Positions 53,905 to 63,584 are shown, numbered from the stretch's first letter. The stretch is DNA of 64,000 nucleotides from Clostridium cadaveris (GCF_020911725.1 NZ_CP076620.1:2174501-2238500); one strand, 5' to 3'. Numbers and translations are program-made. Notes: generated by a model from the sequence alone, not told the origin.

Positions 53905-54222
53905 TCAATTATTCATTCTTACCCGCAATTCTACAGGTGATAAAACTTTGATCACCTTATTGTATAATAATAACATTTCAACAAATATTATAAAAAATGC
54001 TACAAATGATCCTACGGCATTAATTGCTGTGGACAACTGACGTATCGTATTTTCTATTTGTTGAATATGAGCACAAATAGGACAATTATCTCCAGAACAA
54101 CTATGGTCAGACTCTTTTGCCTCATAAATAGTGCCCAAAATCAAAATTGTAAAGAAACATATGCATACCAAAAAAGTCACTATTCTATTTTTCTTATTAT
54201 CAAGCCTTATCCTTATTTGCAT
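53905..54222 (-). CDS. Small membrane protein with CSGDNCPIC motif, zinc operon
   Basis: 105 residues with two hydrophobic helices (about 14-32 and 72-90) and between them an extracytoplasmic segment HSCSGDNCPICAHIQQIE, with three Cys and two His well placed for metal binding. Overlap with zur by 23 bases and location before znuA point to zinc homeostasis. Family unknown to me; similar HxCxGxxCPIC proteins accompany clostridial metal loci. Confidence 0.7.
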   Translation of the reverse strand: MQIRIRLDNKKNRIVTFLVCICFFTILILGTIYEAKESDHSCSGDNCPICAHIQQIENTIRQLSTAINAVGSFVAFFIIFVEMLLLYNKVIKVLSPVELRVRMNN

Positions 54223-54646
54223 TCACCTCTTTTACCTCATTTTTAAAACATATGTCACATATACCATAAAATACAGTTTGTCCTAAATCAATTTTAATAG
54301 GTACTTCTTCCTTAAAATAAGCATCTAACATCTGTAATTTTTCACTTTGAAAATGAAGAAGTTTGCCACAATCTTTACATCGAAAATGAAACTGCCTTTG
54401 TGGCCATTCTCTATCTCCTATATATTCAAAATAAGCACCTGCATTTCCTTCCATAGCATATTTTTTTACTATTCCCTGTTCCACAAGTGCATCCATATTT
54501 CTATAAATTGTAGTCGTACCAACTTGTATTCCTACTTTTCTCAAATATTCTGATATTTGAGAAATAGTTATATGTTCATCACAATTAAGTTTTAAAAAAT
54601 CTAAAATTGCCTTTTTTTGTTTTGTTTGATATGACAATCTAGACAT
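54200..54646 (-). CDS. zur: Zur/Fur-family metalloregulator
   Basis: 148 residues of the Fur family. A winged helix (ISEYLRKVGIQVGTTTIYRNMDALVEQGIVKKYA) is followed by the dimerisation domain with the CKDCGKLLHF and CDICFKNE structural zinc Cys pairs. Zur rather than Fur or PerR is assigned because it heads the zinc operon. A palindrome TGAAAAT-C-ATTTTCA lies 25 bases upstream of the start, so autorepression of the whole operon is likely. Confidence 0.88.
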   Translation of the reverse strand: MSRLSYQTKQKKAILDFLKLNCDEHITISQISEYLRKVGIQVGTTTIYRNMDALVEQGIVKKYAMEGNAGAYFEYIGDREWPQRQFHFRCKDCGKLLHFQSEKLQMLDAYFKEEVPIKIDLGQTVFYGICDICFKNEVKEVNANKDKA

Positions 54647-54670
54647 TTTATTATTCCTCCCTTGCGAATT

Positions 54671-54685
54671 TGAAAATCATTTTCA
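54671..54685. promoter_or_regulatory. Zur/Fur box upstream of zur
   Basis: TGAAAATCATTTTCA is a perfect 7-1-7 inverted repeat of Fur-family operator type and immediately precedes the zur ribosome site. Confidence 0.75.
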
Positions 54686-54865
54686 ATTTAGCATTTATTT
54701 ATACTTTTGTCAATATGATATTAACTAGCTACACAACATTTTATTTTAATGCTTCCAGACCTATGAAAATCAGTTTTTGATTCAAATACAAATATATGTT
54801 TTTATTAAAAAATAGGCATTTACAAAATATTTACCTATATTTTTAAAATGATAATGTTTTCCGCT

Positions 54866-55453
54866 TCATTTCCTGAGTATTCTCTTTAAATAGTTGATAT
54901 CTAACAGATTTACTGTCTCAAATTTTCCCTTATAAAATACACCCCAGTTATTGAAAACACAAGGTAACTCCTTTACCTTTTGCAGCGTATCCACCTAAAG
55001 AAAAGATACAGGAACACCATTCATTCCACAATACTGTTTTATCATCTCAATGGTTTGATAGATATAAGGACATTGCATATCATAATAAATTGTTAGCTCT
55101 TTGCTTTCGATTTCTTCTTTTTTAGCCTTTTGTGTAAACTCTGGTGTTGTTCCATCAAAAGAAAGTGCAAGCAATTCGTAGCCATTATCCGTAGTATCGA
55201 CAACTTCAAAACCAAACTTTTGGGCAAATAATTGATCAGCAAGCCATGATTTTTGTTTTTTTGCTCCAAGCATACAAATTCCAGATTTACCACTTCCCTT
55301 AGCATCAGCTAAACAATATTCCATCAACAATTTCCCATACCCTTTTCCTTTGTAGTCACCAGAAACCCATAAGCAATAAATATAATAATAGAAAAAGTCG
55401 CCCATTCTAAAATAAGAATAAGCGACTTCTTGGGCATAATTATTAAACAACAA
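54866..55453 (-). pseudogene. GNAT acetyltransferase-YoaP fusion remnant, N-truncated with amber
   Basis: The frame starts inside the GNAT domain (LWVSGDYKGKGYGKLLMEYCLADA) with no proper start and abuts the end of the kinase gene. It continues into a YoaP-like C-terminal domain (YYDMQCPYIYQTIEMIKQYC). A TAG at 54995-54997 interrupts it. The same frame then runs 43 codons (VDTLQKVKELPCVFNNWGVF and on) to a TGA at 54866-54868, which restores the family C-terminus. Both ends are therefore damaged. Confidence 0.8.
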
Positions 55454-56468
55454 CCTTAGGAAAGATCAATGTAACTCCAAATCCATCTTCACATTTGCTA
55501 TTTACTTCTAGATTTATTTCTAATCTTTCTGATATTTGTTTTGCTAAATATAATCCCATTCCTGTAGAATTTTTTCTTTGTTCTCCAACCTCACCAGTAA
55601 AGCCTTTTTCGAATATAAATGGCAAATCATAAGCCTTAACACCAATTCCATTATCTCTTATATTAAGCCTTACATTTTGCTCATTTTCATCTGAAGTAAT
55701 AACTATCTGTGGGTGACTCACTTCCATATTCTTGTATTTTACTGCATTACTGATTATTTGCCTTATTATAAATTGCATTCCTCTTTTGTCAGATACAACT
55801 TTACACTCACCAACATCCAATATTACAGCTATACCTTTTTCCTGCAATATTACTTTATATTCTTCAATTACTTCTGCACAACTCTCTTTTAATGGGAGCT
55901 CTTTAAAAAAGTAATCATTGCAAGTAGATTTTAATCTTGCATAGTACAGCATTCTTTCTATATCCTCTTGCATTTTTGTTCTTACATATTGTAATCTTTT
56001 ATAAACAATTTCTGATATTTCATCTTTTCTATTATCTAGCACAAAGGTCATTAATCCTAGTGGAGTTTTTATCTCATGTGCCCAAGCCTCTACATACTCT
56101 TCATATTCTTCAACTTCTTGCTTATAATTATTTATAGTGTTCTGATTTTCTCTTAAGATTTCACCTATATTTTTAAGCACATTAGCCTCTTTATAATGAA
56201 ACAAGTTTATGATTTCATTTTCTCTATCTATAGTAGGATCATTTAAAAAATTACTAAGTGCCTCTTCTCTTTTTAAATCATTTTTATAAAGAATAAACGC
56301 TGTAGCACAATATAAAATTAAAGAACCAATTATCATAGTAGGGAATATATAAACAAAAGCCTTCTCATTACTTAACCATAGTAATCCACCGAATATAAAA
56401 TTCAATAGTAGTATAACAATAATCCAAAGTCTATTTTTTATGAATATTTCTCTTAACCTTTTAATCAT
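55443..56468 (-). CDS. Sensor histidine kinase, BceS-type
   Basis: 341 residues with two N-terminal membrane helices separated by only a few residues (intramembrane-sensing type). The H-box is VEAWAHEIKTPLGLM, with the HATPase domain NAVKYKN, DNGIGVKAYDLPFIFEKGFTG and STGMGLYLAKQI. The histidine kinase senses peptide antibiotics through the BceAB transporter in this class. It overlaps the response regulator by 8 bases. Confidence 0.9.
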   Translation of the reverse strand: MIKRLREIFIKNRLWIIVILLLNFIFGGLLWLSNEKAFVYIFPTMIIGSLILYCATAFILYKNDLKREEALSNFLNDPTIDRENEIINLFHYKEANVLKNIGEILRENQNTINNYKQEVEEYEEYVEAWAHEIKTPLGLMTFVLDNRKDEISEIVYKRLQYVRTKMQEDIERMLYYARLKSTCNDYFFKELPLKESCAEVIEEYKVILQEKGIAVILDVGECKVVSDKRGMQFIIRQIISNAVKYKNMEVSHPQIVITSDENEQNVRLNIRDNGIGVKAYDLPFIFEKGFTGEVGEQRKNSTGMGLYLAKQISERLEINLEVNSKCEDGFGVTLIFPKVVV

Positions 56469-57150
56469 TATTATTGTCTCCTATAGGCTCTAATGAATAA
56501 CCCTTGCCCCTAATGGTGCTTATCTTATAGTCAGTATCTAAAGTATGCAAGGACTTCTTTAGCCTAGTCATATTTACATGAAGAGCATTTTCATCAATAA
56601 ATTCTGTTGTACCCCAAAGCTTCTTTAGTAACATTTCCTTAGTAACAAGCTTTTGATAATTCTCAAGTAATAATTCCATTATCTTTCCTTGATTATCAGG
56701 TAAAATAGTAGCTTTCCCTTTCACATTTATAGTATAGGTTTGTAAATCTAAGCTAATATCCTTTATTTCTGCAAAATGCTTTCTATCGTCTAAACGACGC
56801 AATAAATTAGTTATTCTTGCCAATAAACGCTCCTTATGACAGGGCTTATTTATATATTCATCTGCACCAATATCTAGTGCATGTAACTCATCCTTCATTT
56901 GATCCCGACCTGTTAAAACAAGTATTGGAACATTACTTTTATGTCTAAGTCCCTTGCATATTTCAAATCCAGATATTCCTGGTAGATTTAAATCTAATAA
57001 TACAAGGTCTGGTGAAGCAGCTATAATTTCATCTACCACATTAGAAAATTTAGTTATACAAAAAGTATCATACCCTTCCTTTTCTAAAATTAACTTGAGC
57101 TCTTCTCTCATAAAAAGCTCATCTTCTACAATTACAATCTTCTTCACCAT
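56461..57150 (-). CDS. OmpR-family response regulator, BceR-type
   Basis: 229 residues: receiver (IVEDELFMREELK, phospho-Asp in DLVLLDLNLPGISG, Lys in GADEYINKPCHKERLLARI) and winged-helix DNA-binding domain (TKEMLLKKLWGTTEFIDENALHVNMTRLKKSL). It lies 8 bases after the permease gene and pairs with the following kinase. Confidence 0.92.
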   Translation of the reverse strand: MVKKIVIVEDELFMREELKLILEKEGYDTFCITKFSNVVDEIIAASPDLVLLDLNLPGISGFEICKGLRHKSNVPILVLTGRDQMKDELHALDIGADEYINKPCHKERLLARITNLLRRLDDRKHFAEIKDISLDLQTYTINVKGKATILPDNQGKIMELLLENYQKLVTKEMLLKKLWGTTEFIDENALHVNMTRLKKSLHTLDTDYKISTIRGKGYSLEPIGDNNND

Positions 57151-57158
57151 TATCCTCC

Positions 57159-59189
57159 CTAATTATCTTCTCTTTTTATATCCATAAGCTTTAAAATATT
57201 CTTATCACTACTTTTCTTTACTAAGTGCATATAAAATAATTCTATCACACATATTACGGCAATAACAGGAATTGAAATAACCATCAGTTTACCAACATGA
57301 TCTTTCATTGATGTTGTCATAATACCTGTAAATAATGATCTTACTGCAAATATACTACTTATAGTTGAAACTATTATTGGCAGTGAAAAATACCAAGTAA
57401 TTTGATTTCTTGAAGATTTACATAACATTTCATAGTTTGCTCCAAGGTAAGTTAATGATACGTATCTCTTTCTCGTTTTTTGTTGATGCATTAAAAATTG
57501 CACTCCCATAACCGTATTTGCTATTATTAGAAAAATAACTGCTAAATAAATAGTAGTATAGCTTGCTGATACAGTGTAAAATAACTCTCTTCCTATATTC
57601 TGAAGATAACTTTCATAACGTATTTCTGCAGTATTTAACTTTTCATTAACCATGCTAATAGCTTGCATTAGTCCTTTTTCATCAACAAATTCTTTTTTTA
57701 AAGTTACATTCCAATAAGTGCTAACATTATTTTTATCAGTATATTTGTCAAACATTTCTTCTGGCACTATTAATCCATTCATTATAGTAATTAAGCTATC
57801 TGTTACTATACTATCTGAATAGTATTTATCAACTAATCTATAGTCCTCTCCATTTATATATAACGTAGGTCTTTCCTTTAAAGTTCTTTTAATTGTATCA
57901 CCTGTTCTAAACTGCGGATCATTATAAAGAGCTACTTCATTATCCTTTAATTCAATAGTATCCTTTCCTTGTATCTCTAAAAGCTTATTATATGAATTTA
58001 CTGATATTAAGTACGGTCTATCCATATGTTGAATATTATTAAGAGCAATATCTTTATCTTCACTATTTGGTTGTTTTTCAATAACCGCAACTAACTCTTT
58101 TATGTCGATACCTTTTTTATAACATATACCTAAGTTCATATCATATATGCCATCAATATACTGTTCTAAATTGAGGTCTTTTATTATTGATTGTACCTCT
58201 TCCTTACTGCCTTTAAAGGTATAATCCATAACATGTGCTTCCTTTGAATTATTTAAGTACCCTACCGGTATACCATATGCAAAGCAACTAATTGTCATTA
58301 GAATCAATAGGGATGAAATGGCCATAGTATTTGGTTTTAAAAATACTGATTCTTGTAATTGTCTAAAGGTAAACATTTTTAATTCACCTTTACTCTGTTT
58401 CTTTCTAAGTATTATTTCAAATAGAACTCCTATTCCTTGAAATAATAGGAACATTCCACTAAGTCCTAGTATTACTGTTATTGCAAATAACTTTATACTT
58501 TTCCACGATAACCCAGCTATTGCTATAGTAAAAGCTACTGCAAGGAATATAATTCCTAATAAAAATTTAATAGCAACCGCTACTTTATTAATTTTCCTTT
58601 TCTTTTCTGTTTGTGAGTCTGATAGTAATTCTATAACCTCTTTTTTTGAGAATTTACCGCTTAAAATAATAAGTGCTATAAATCTAATAATAAAATATCC
58701 AGCAATTGTTCCTAATATAGCTGTCATGGAAAATGAAAAGCTATGACCTATTATACCTAGCCCTACTATTTTAGCTGTAGCCAAACTAATAATTTCTGAT
58801 ATAAAAATTGCTATTGGAATACCAATTGCTAATGATAATATGCTATTCCTTAACTCTTCCATAAAAAGCATTAACAATAATTTTCTACGTTTCATTCCAA
58901 GCATTAAGTACATTCCAAGTTCTCTGTTTCTTCTTTCTAATTGATATTTTCCTGCAAAATACACAAGAAAAAATAAAATAAATAAAGACAATCCATATAA
59001 AACTGGAATCAATAAAAATAACTTATCTAAAGCCTGACTTTCCATAGTCTTTAAAAATATAATAACATCTTGTTTTTCAAGAGATAAAATAATATAAAAC
59101 GCAACTATAGATACTATTAATGATATAAAAAATAATCCATTTTCTTTTCTGTTTCTCTTGCTGTTTCTCTTAACTAAATCATAAAACAT
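57159..59189 (-). CDS. BceB-type ABC permease
   Basis: About 676 residues with ten membrane segments and the large extracellular domain (about 290-540) typical of BceB/VraG peptide-antibiotic transporters and FtsX domains at both ends. ATG 59189 follows GGAGG with good spacing; the upstream in-frame GTG 59201 overlaps that site. It overlaps the ATPase gene by 11 bases. Confidence 0.9.
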   Translation of the reverse strand: MFYDLVKRNSKRNRKENGLFFISLIVSIVAFYIILSLEKQDVIIFLKTMESQALDKLFLLIPVLYGLSLFILFFLVYFAGKYQLERRNRELGMYLMLGMKRRKLLLMLFMEELRNSILSLAIGIPIAIFISEIISLATAKIVGLGIIGHSFSFSMTAILGTIAGYFIIRFIALIILSGKFSKKEVIELLSDSQTEKKRKINKVAVAIKFLLGIIFLAVAFTIAIAGLSWKSIKLFAITVILGLSGMFLLFQGIGVLFEIILRKKQSKGELKMFTFRQLQESVFLKPNTMAISSLLILMTISCFAYGIPVGYLNNSKEAHVMDYTFKGSKEEVQSIIKDLNLEQYIDGIYDMNLGICYKKGIDIKELVAVIEKQPNSEDKDIALNNIQHMDRPYLISVNSYNKLLEIQGKDTIELKDNEVALYNDPQFRTGDTIKRTLKERPTLYINGEDYRLVDKYYSDSIVTDSLITIMNGLIVPEEMFDKYTDKNNVSTYWNVTLKKEFVDEKGLMQAISMVNEKLNTAEIRYESYLQNIGRELFYTVSASYTTIYLAVIFLIIANTVMGVQFLMHQQKTRKRYVSLTYLGANYEMLCKSSRNQITWYFSLPIIVSTISSIFAVRSLFTGIMTTSMKDHVGKLMVISIPVIAVICVIELFYMHLVKKSSDKNILKLMDIKREDN

Positions 59190-59955
59190 TTGCGCTGCCA
59201 CCTCCTAGTTGTGACATAACTAGAAGAATTCTTTCATAAAAATCTTGTCTAGACTCCTCAGGCTTTTTACGTCTTAGCTCATGAAAAAGCTTTCCATCTT
59301 GTATAAATAAAATTCTTGAACAAAAGCTAGCTACATTTGCATCATGAGTAACCATTAAAATAGTTGATTTTTGTTCTTCATTTAAATCAGATAATTTTCC
59401 CATTAATGCTTTTGCATTTTTAGAATCTAATGCTCCTGTTGGTTCATCAGCCAAAATAATTTGTGGATTTAAAATTAAAGCTCTTGCAGCTGCAACACGC
59501 TGCTTTTGTCCTCCTGAAATTTCATTTGGAAATTTATCTAATATATCTTTTATCTCCATATATTCTGCTAATTTTTCTACTTCTACCTTACTATTATCAT
59601 GTAATTTATTATGAATAGCCATTGGTAGTAAAATATTTTCCCTTGCTGTCAGGTTTTCTAGCAATTCAAAGTTTTGAAATAGATAACCAATCTTATTACC
59701 TCTATATTGAGCTAATTTATTACCTTTAAATTTTTCTACGTTCTCTCCATTTAATAAAATATTACCTTCTGTAGGATGAGTTGTAGTTGCGATACAATTA
59801 AGTAAAGTTGTTTTTCCCGAACCACTACTCCCCATAATCCCAATAAATTCACCATTCATCACCTGAAAGCTTATTCCATCCAAAGCCTTAGTTACAGAAT
59901 CTTTCTTGCCATAATATTTCTTTAAATTTTTAACTTCTAATATTCTTTCACTCAT
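59179..59955 (-). CDS. BceA-type ABC transporter ATP-binding protein
   Basis: 258 residues with Walker A GSSGSGKTTLLN, Q-loop FQNFELL, signature ISGGQKQRVAAARAL, Walker B ILADEPTGALDSK and H-loop VTHDANVA, in MacB/LolD-like form. First gene of the permease-RR-HK module. ATG 59955 follows AAAGGTG. Confidence 0.93.
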   Translation of the reverse strand: MSERILEVKNLKKYYGKKDSVTKALDGISFQVMNGEFIGIMGSSGSGKTTLLNCIATTTHPTEGNILLNGENVEKFKGNKLAQYRGNKIGYLFQNFELLENLTARENILLPMAIHNKLHDNSKVEVEKLAEYMEIKDILDKFPNEISGGQKQRVAAARALILNPQIILADEPTGALDSKNAKALMGKLSDLNEEQKSTILMVTHDANVASFCSRILFIQDGKLFHELRRKKPEESRQDFYERILLVMSQLGGGSANVL

Positions 59956-60114
59956 TATAATCACCTTTCACATCATATCCTTATAGCAAACAAATAAAAC
60001 TCCGGATTTTTATTTGTCCTAACTTTTCATGTTCTATAATTATTATAAATATAATTCCTAAAATAAAATACTTACAATTGGTGAAAGGTTAGAGATTCAC
60101 ACTATATTTCCTTA

Positions 60115-60275
60115 ATTTTAAGCATAATAAAAGCACCTACTTTCAGCTAAGTAAGCGCCTTTTAAATCCAACCGGCTTTCTTTCCTATAGGTTACTTCAT
60201 CCTGTAATTTCACGTAGCAAAAACTTGCCTCTGCCAATCTCTAACTCACCTTGAATATGTATTATTTTCTAATAA
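60115..60275 (-). ncRNA. Candidate structured leader RNA upstream of the bce module
   Basis: The gap between the nucleotidyltransferase gene and bceA holds no convincing protein gene but is less AT-rich than normal spacers here. It ends in a terminator-like hairpin on the leftward RNA: arms AAAGGCGCUUACU and AGUAGGUGCUUUU (plus-strand 60129-60163). Upstream are short paired segments such as GGUUACUUCAUCC around 60200. It might be a regulatory leader or an intergenic repeat. I do not recognise an Rfam family. Confidence 0.4.
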
Positions 60276-60328
60276 GATATTTAAGGATTCCCTCATGTCT
60301 TCGATTACTTTCAATAACCTCTCTTCAT

Positions 60329-60751
60329 TCATGACAACAAATCTCTCCTTCTACATTGAAAATAATGCTCATTCTCTCTATAATACCAATCAACATCATC
60401 TATAAATTTATACAAATACTGATTATTGTCTATGGTGTAAATACTCTTCCCTGTATTTAGTATATTTATTTTTATAAAAATATCTAAGGTTTCACTGTTT
60501 AAATCCACAACATCAATTCTACGCTGAAGAAGATCTTCTAAAAATAATTCGAACCTTAAAATTTCACTTATCGAAAACTTTGATGTACCTAAAACTGCAA
60601 TGTCAATATCAGACTCTTCAGTAAAATCTCCATTTATGGTGCTTCCAAAAAGTAAGACATCTCTCACTGCCAAATTGCTAACGTAAGACTTAAACTCTTC
60701 ACTATTTAACTTTTTTATTATATCTGCTCTTACCTCTTCCACAGCTTTCAC
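60329..60751 (-). CDS. MNT-type nucleotidyltransferase (HEPN/MNT antitoxin-like)
   Basis: 140 residues, minimal nucleotidyltransferase with the signature LLFGSTINGDFTEESDIDIAVLG (GSx..DxD) near residues 33-55, then RRIDVVDLN. Proteins of this type pair with HEPN toxins. Here the stop is followed directly by ATG for a 28-codon frame (MNEERLLKVIEDMRESLNIL...), which ends soon, so a HEPN partner is missing or lost. GTG at 60751 or 60742 may be the start; the latter is better placed after AAGGGG. Confidence 0.78.
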   Translation of the reverse strand: MKAVEEVRADIIKKLNSEEFKSYVSNLAVRDVLLFGSTINGDFTEESDIDIAVLGTSKFSISEILRFELFLEDLLQRRIDVVDLNSETLDIFIKINILNTGKSIYTIDNNQYLYKFIDDVDWYYRENEHYFQCRRRDLLS

Positions 60752-60806
60752 CCCTTACCTTAAGACTTACCAAATTATAATATAAATCAACTTATTAATA
60801 GTATTT

Positions 60807-60862
60807 TGTTGATTTATACTTAAACTTGACCCGCCTTTAACGAATAAACTTGACCCATCTAA
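60807..60862 (+). repeat. IS21 left terminal repeat region
   Basis: Starts TGTTGATT and contains two copies of an ACTTGACCC repeat separated by a GCCTTTAACGAATAA spacer, matching the inverted right end. Confidence 0.7.
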
Positions 60863-60911
60863 ATCTTATAAACTATCCTAATCTTGAAACAAAAGATTAG
60901 GAGGAAACAAG

Positions 60912-62378
60912 GTGAAAGATGTGAAGGATTGGATAACTGTTAAGACAATGCACAGGAAAGGAATACCCATTCGGCAGATAGCTAGAGAATTGAAAATATC
61001 AAGAAATACAGTTAAAAGGTTGATACAGTTTGAAGAAGAACCAAAATACAAGAAAAGAGATTATTCAACAAAGGTAGATGATTATCTAGAAAAAATCAAG
61101 ATATGGTACCTTGATCCAGAGTATAACTTTATAGGTACTAGGATTTATAGAGAATTAAAAAAGCTTGGATATAATGGGAGCATCTCTCCAGTATATCGCT
61201 ATTTAAACACACTAAAAGAAGATAAATCTAATCTTCCATTAAAAGCTACAAAACGTATAGAAACTCCTCTAGGAGATCAAGCTCAATTTGATTGGGCACA
61301 TTATATAATGAATATAGCAAGTGAAAAAATAACAGTCTATTGCTTTTCATTAATTTTATCAGCATCTAGAAAAAAAGCCATCATATTCTCTAAGTCTTGT
61401 GACGGCGAAGCCATATACGATTCTATATATTTGCTATTTAAAAAAATTGGAGGTGTTACAAAGGAGCTACTAATTGATAACCCCAAGGCACTAGTTAATT
61501 CAAATAAATCTGGAGATGAAGTTGACTTCAATACCAATGCACTACGATTATCACATTACTTAGGCATACATTTAAATGCTTGTAATCCCTATCGGGCCCG
61601 CACTAAAGGTAAGGTAGAAAAACCTTTTCAATATATTGAGGAACAGTTTGTTAAAGGTAGTAAATTTAATTCTATGACTGAATTAAATGAAGCAGCAGAT
61701 ATATTTATAGAAGAATCTAATAATCTTGTTCATAGTACAACCTTAAGACTAACAAATGAATTTTTTGCTGAAGAGGTACCACATTTAACCCCAATAAGAA
61801 CTAAACCATTTATTATTTGTGATCTTAAAGAAAGAAAAGTGAGCTTGGATTCCTATATATCTGTTGAAGCAGTAAAATATAGTGTTCCCGTTGAATATGT
61901 AGGCAAAAAGGTATCATTTAGAATATCCTTAGGTTATAAATTAGAAATCTTTAATGCAGGTTTAGAAATAATTGCAACTCATGAAATTATTAAAGATAAG
62001 GGGAAAATGATCACTATTGATGAGCATTATGGTGACTTAAATAATATTGCACCAAAATCTATTCCTGAGATAATAAGGCAGTTTGAAAATATATTTTCTA
62101 ATGGACAAATTTTTTATAAAAAGTGTATTCCTCACTTGAAACAGCCTAGTTATCACTTGCGTCAAATAATTAAGCTTAAGGAGCTTTATGATATAGAGTC
62201 GTTAGACTTAGTTTTGAAATATTGTATTGAGAAAAATATTTATGAAATTAGTGGTATAAAGGATGTATTAAAGACAAAGTACTTTGATATTGTTAAAGGT
62301 ATTAGCTCTGAAAATGAACTCCTTACTATAAATGAAACTAGCCGTGACTTATCTTATTATGAGGAGGATCAATTTTAA
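60912..62378 (+). CDS. istA: IS21 transposase IstA
   Basis: 488 residues. N-terminal helix-turn-helix (IRQIARELKISRNTVKRLI), then a DDE integrase core: QAQFDWAHYIM, LIDNPKALV and the Glu in ARTKGKVEKPFQYIEE. A C-terminal beta-barrel-like region follows. GTG start, 8 bases after AGGAGG. It appears full length. Confidence 0.93.
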   Translation: MKDVKDWITVKTMHRKGIPIRQIARELKISRNTVKRLIQFEEEPKYKKRDYSTKVDDYLEKIKIWYLDPEYNFIGTRIYRELKKLGYNGSISPVYRYLNTLKEDKSNLPLKATKRIETPLGDQAQFDWAHYIMNIASEKITVYCFSLILSASRKKAIIFSKSCDGEAIYDSIYLLFKKIGGVTKELLIDNPKALVNSNKSGDEVDFNTNALRLSHYLGIHLNACNPYRARTKGKVEKPFQYIEEQFVKGSKFNSMTELNEAADIFIEESNNLVHSTTLRLTNEFFAEEVPHLTPIRTKPFIICDLKERKVSLDSYISVEAVKYSVPVEYVGKKVSFRISLGYKLEIFNAGLEIIATHEIIKDKGKMITIDEHYGDLNNIAPKSIPEIIRQFENIFSNGQIFYKKCIPHLKQPSYHLRQIIKLKELYDIESLDLVLKYCIEKNIYEISGIKDVLKTKYFDIVKGISSENELLTINETSRDLSYYEEDQF

Positions 62379-62380
62379 GT

Positions 62381-63160
62381 ATGAAAAGCAAGATTAATAC
62401 ATCATCAGACCATATTAAATCTCTTTTAAAGCAATTCAAATTATTAGACATCCAATTAAATTATGAAGCGGAAATAGCTTACGCTATTGAACATAATATA
62501 GGTTATAGAGAATTTTTAGTAAGATTACTTGATATAGAGGCGAAAGGTAAAAAAGAAAGAAATGCTGAACGTAATATTAAAGCATCAAAATTTGAAGGAA
62601 TAAAAAGATTAGAAGAATTTGATTTTTCATTTCCTGATAAAATTAACGAAGCTAAAGTAAGAGATTTAGAAACATTATCTTTTATAAATAATAAAGAAAA
62701 TGTAATTTTGATAGGGCCGCCAGGCGTTGGAAAAAGTCATATTAGCATCTCATTAGGAGTATTAGCTTGTAAAAGTGGCTTTAAAGTTCTATTTACCACA
62801 GCTCAAGAATTCATGGACAAACTATACAAGAGCTATCTACAAGGTACTTTAGAAATTAATTTTAAAGCAATACGAAAGATAGATTTACTAATTATTGATG
62901 AGTTAGGCCACTTTCAAATGGATAAAGAAAAAGAGAGCATATTTTTTCAAATCATCCGCCAACGATATGAAAAGGGCTCTCTAATACTAACTACCAATAC
63001 ACCGCTAGGTAATTGGGATAAAATATTCACAAGTAAACTAGCTGCAACAGCTATACTTGATAGACTGATGCACCACTGTCACTTAATAAGTATAACAGGA
63101 GATAGCTATAGAGTAAAGGGAAAAATAAGGAGGAAATCTAATGATGAAACAGAATCATAA
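62381..63160 (+). CDS. istB: IS21 ATP-binding helper protein IstB
   Basis: 259 residues, DnaC-like AAA+ ATPase: Walker A LIGPPGVGKSHISISLG, Walker B LLIIDELGHFQMD, sensor LTTNTPLGNWDKIF. It starts 3 bases after istA and overlaps the third gene by 20 bases. Confidence 0.94.
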   Translation: MKSKINTSSDHIKSLLKQFKLLDIQLNYEAEIAYAIEHNIGYREFLVRLLDIEAKGKKERNAERNIKASKFEGIKRLEEFDFSFPDKINEAKVRDLETLSFINNKENVILIGPPGVGKSHISISLGVLACKSGFKVLFTTAQEFMDKLYKSYLQGTLEINFKAIRKIDLLIIDELGHFQMDKEKESIFFQIIRQRYEKGSLILTTNTPLGNWDKIFTSKLAATAILDRLMHHCHLISITGDSYRVKGKIRRKSNDETES

Positions 63161-63584
63161 GGATCTAGATTTTGAAAAATTTATACATATTTTCAATACA
63201 GAAGGTAAGAAAGCAGCTAAAGAATTTGTGTCTCTTAACACAAGTATTAATTATGATTATTTTGTTAGATTACTTAAAAAATATACAGGATATGTATACA
63301 ATAGAACTTTTAAAAGATATGAACTTCCAACTACTATTGAGACTCCATTCATTAGTATAGAGGATTTATTTAATAAAGATAATGATGATGCTACAAAAAT
63401 TGTAGCATCTATACCTAAAAAAATACATTACAAAGATCCTATCGATGCTCTTAATATAGATATCCTTCAAGATAGGCTTATAGAGTTATCAAAATACATT
63501 ACAATAAGTCAAAGTTCCAAAACTATTGAAATTAACTTGGTACGATTACGGGAAAATGGTTATGATATTGATGTTATAAATTAA
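63141..63584 (+). CDS. Third IS21-linked protein of unknown function
   Basis: 147 residues, overlapping istB by 20 bases and preceded by AGGAGG, inside the terminal repeats. The protein is charged with no membrane segment; FEKFIHIFNTEGKKAAKEFV suggests a helical DNA-binding-type N-terminus. IS21 elements usually have only istA and istB. I do not recognise the family. Confidence 0.7.
   Translation: MMKQNHKDLDFEKFIHIFNTEGKKAAKEFVSLNTSINYDYFVRLLKKYTGYVYNRTFKRYELPTTIETPFISIEDLFNKDNDDATKIVASIPKKIHYKDPIDALNIDILQDRLIELSKYITISQSSKTIEINLVRLRENGYDIDVIN

Noticed and set aside
54995-54997. Amber codon as a pyrrolysine site
   Set aside because: The gene is N-terminally truncated and the family has no pyrrolysine; no Pyl genes are seen in this window.
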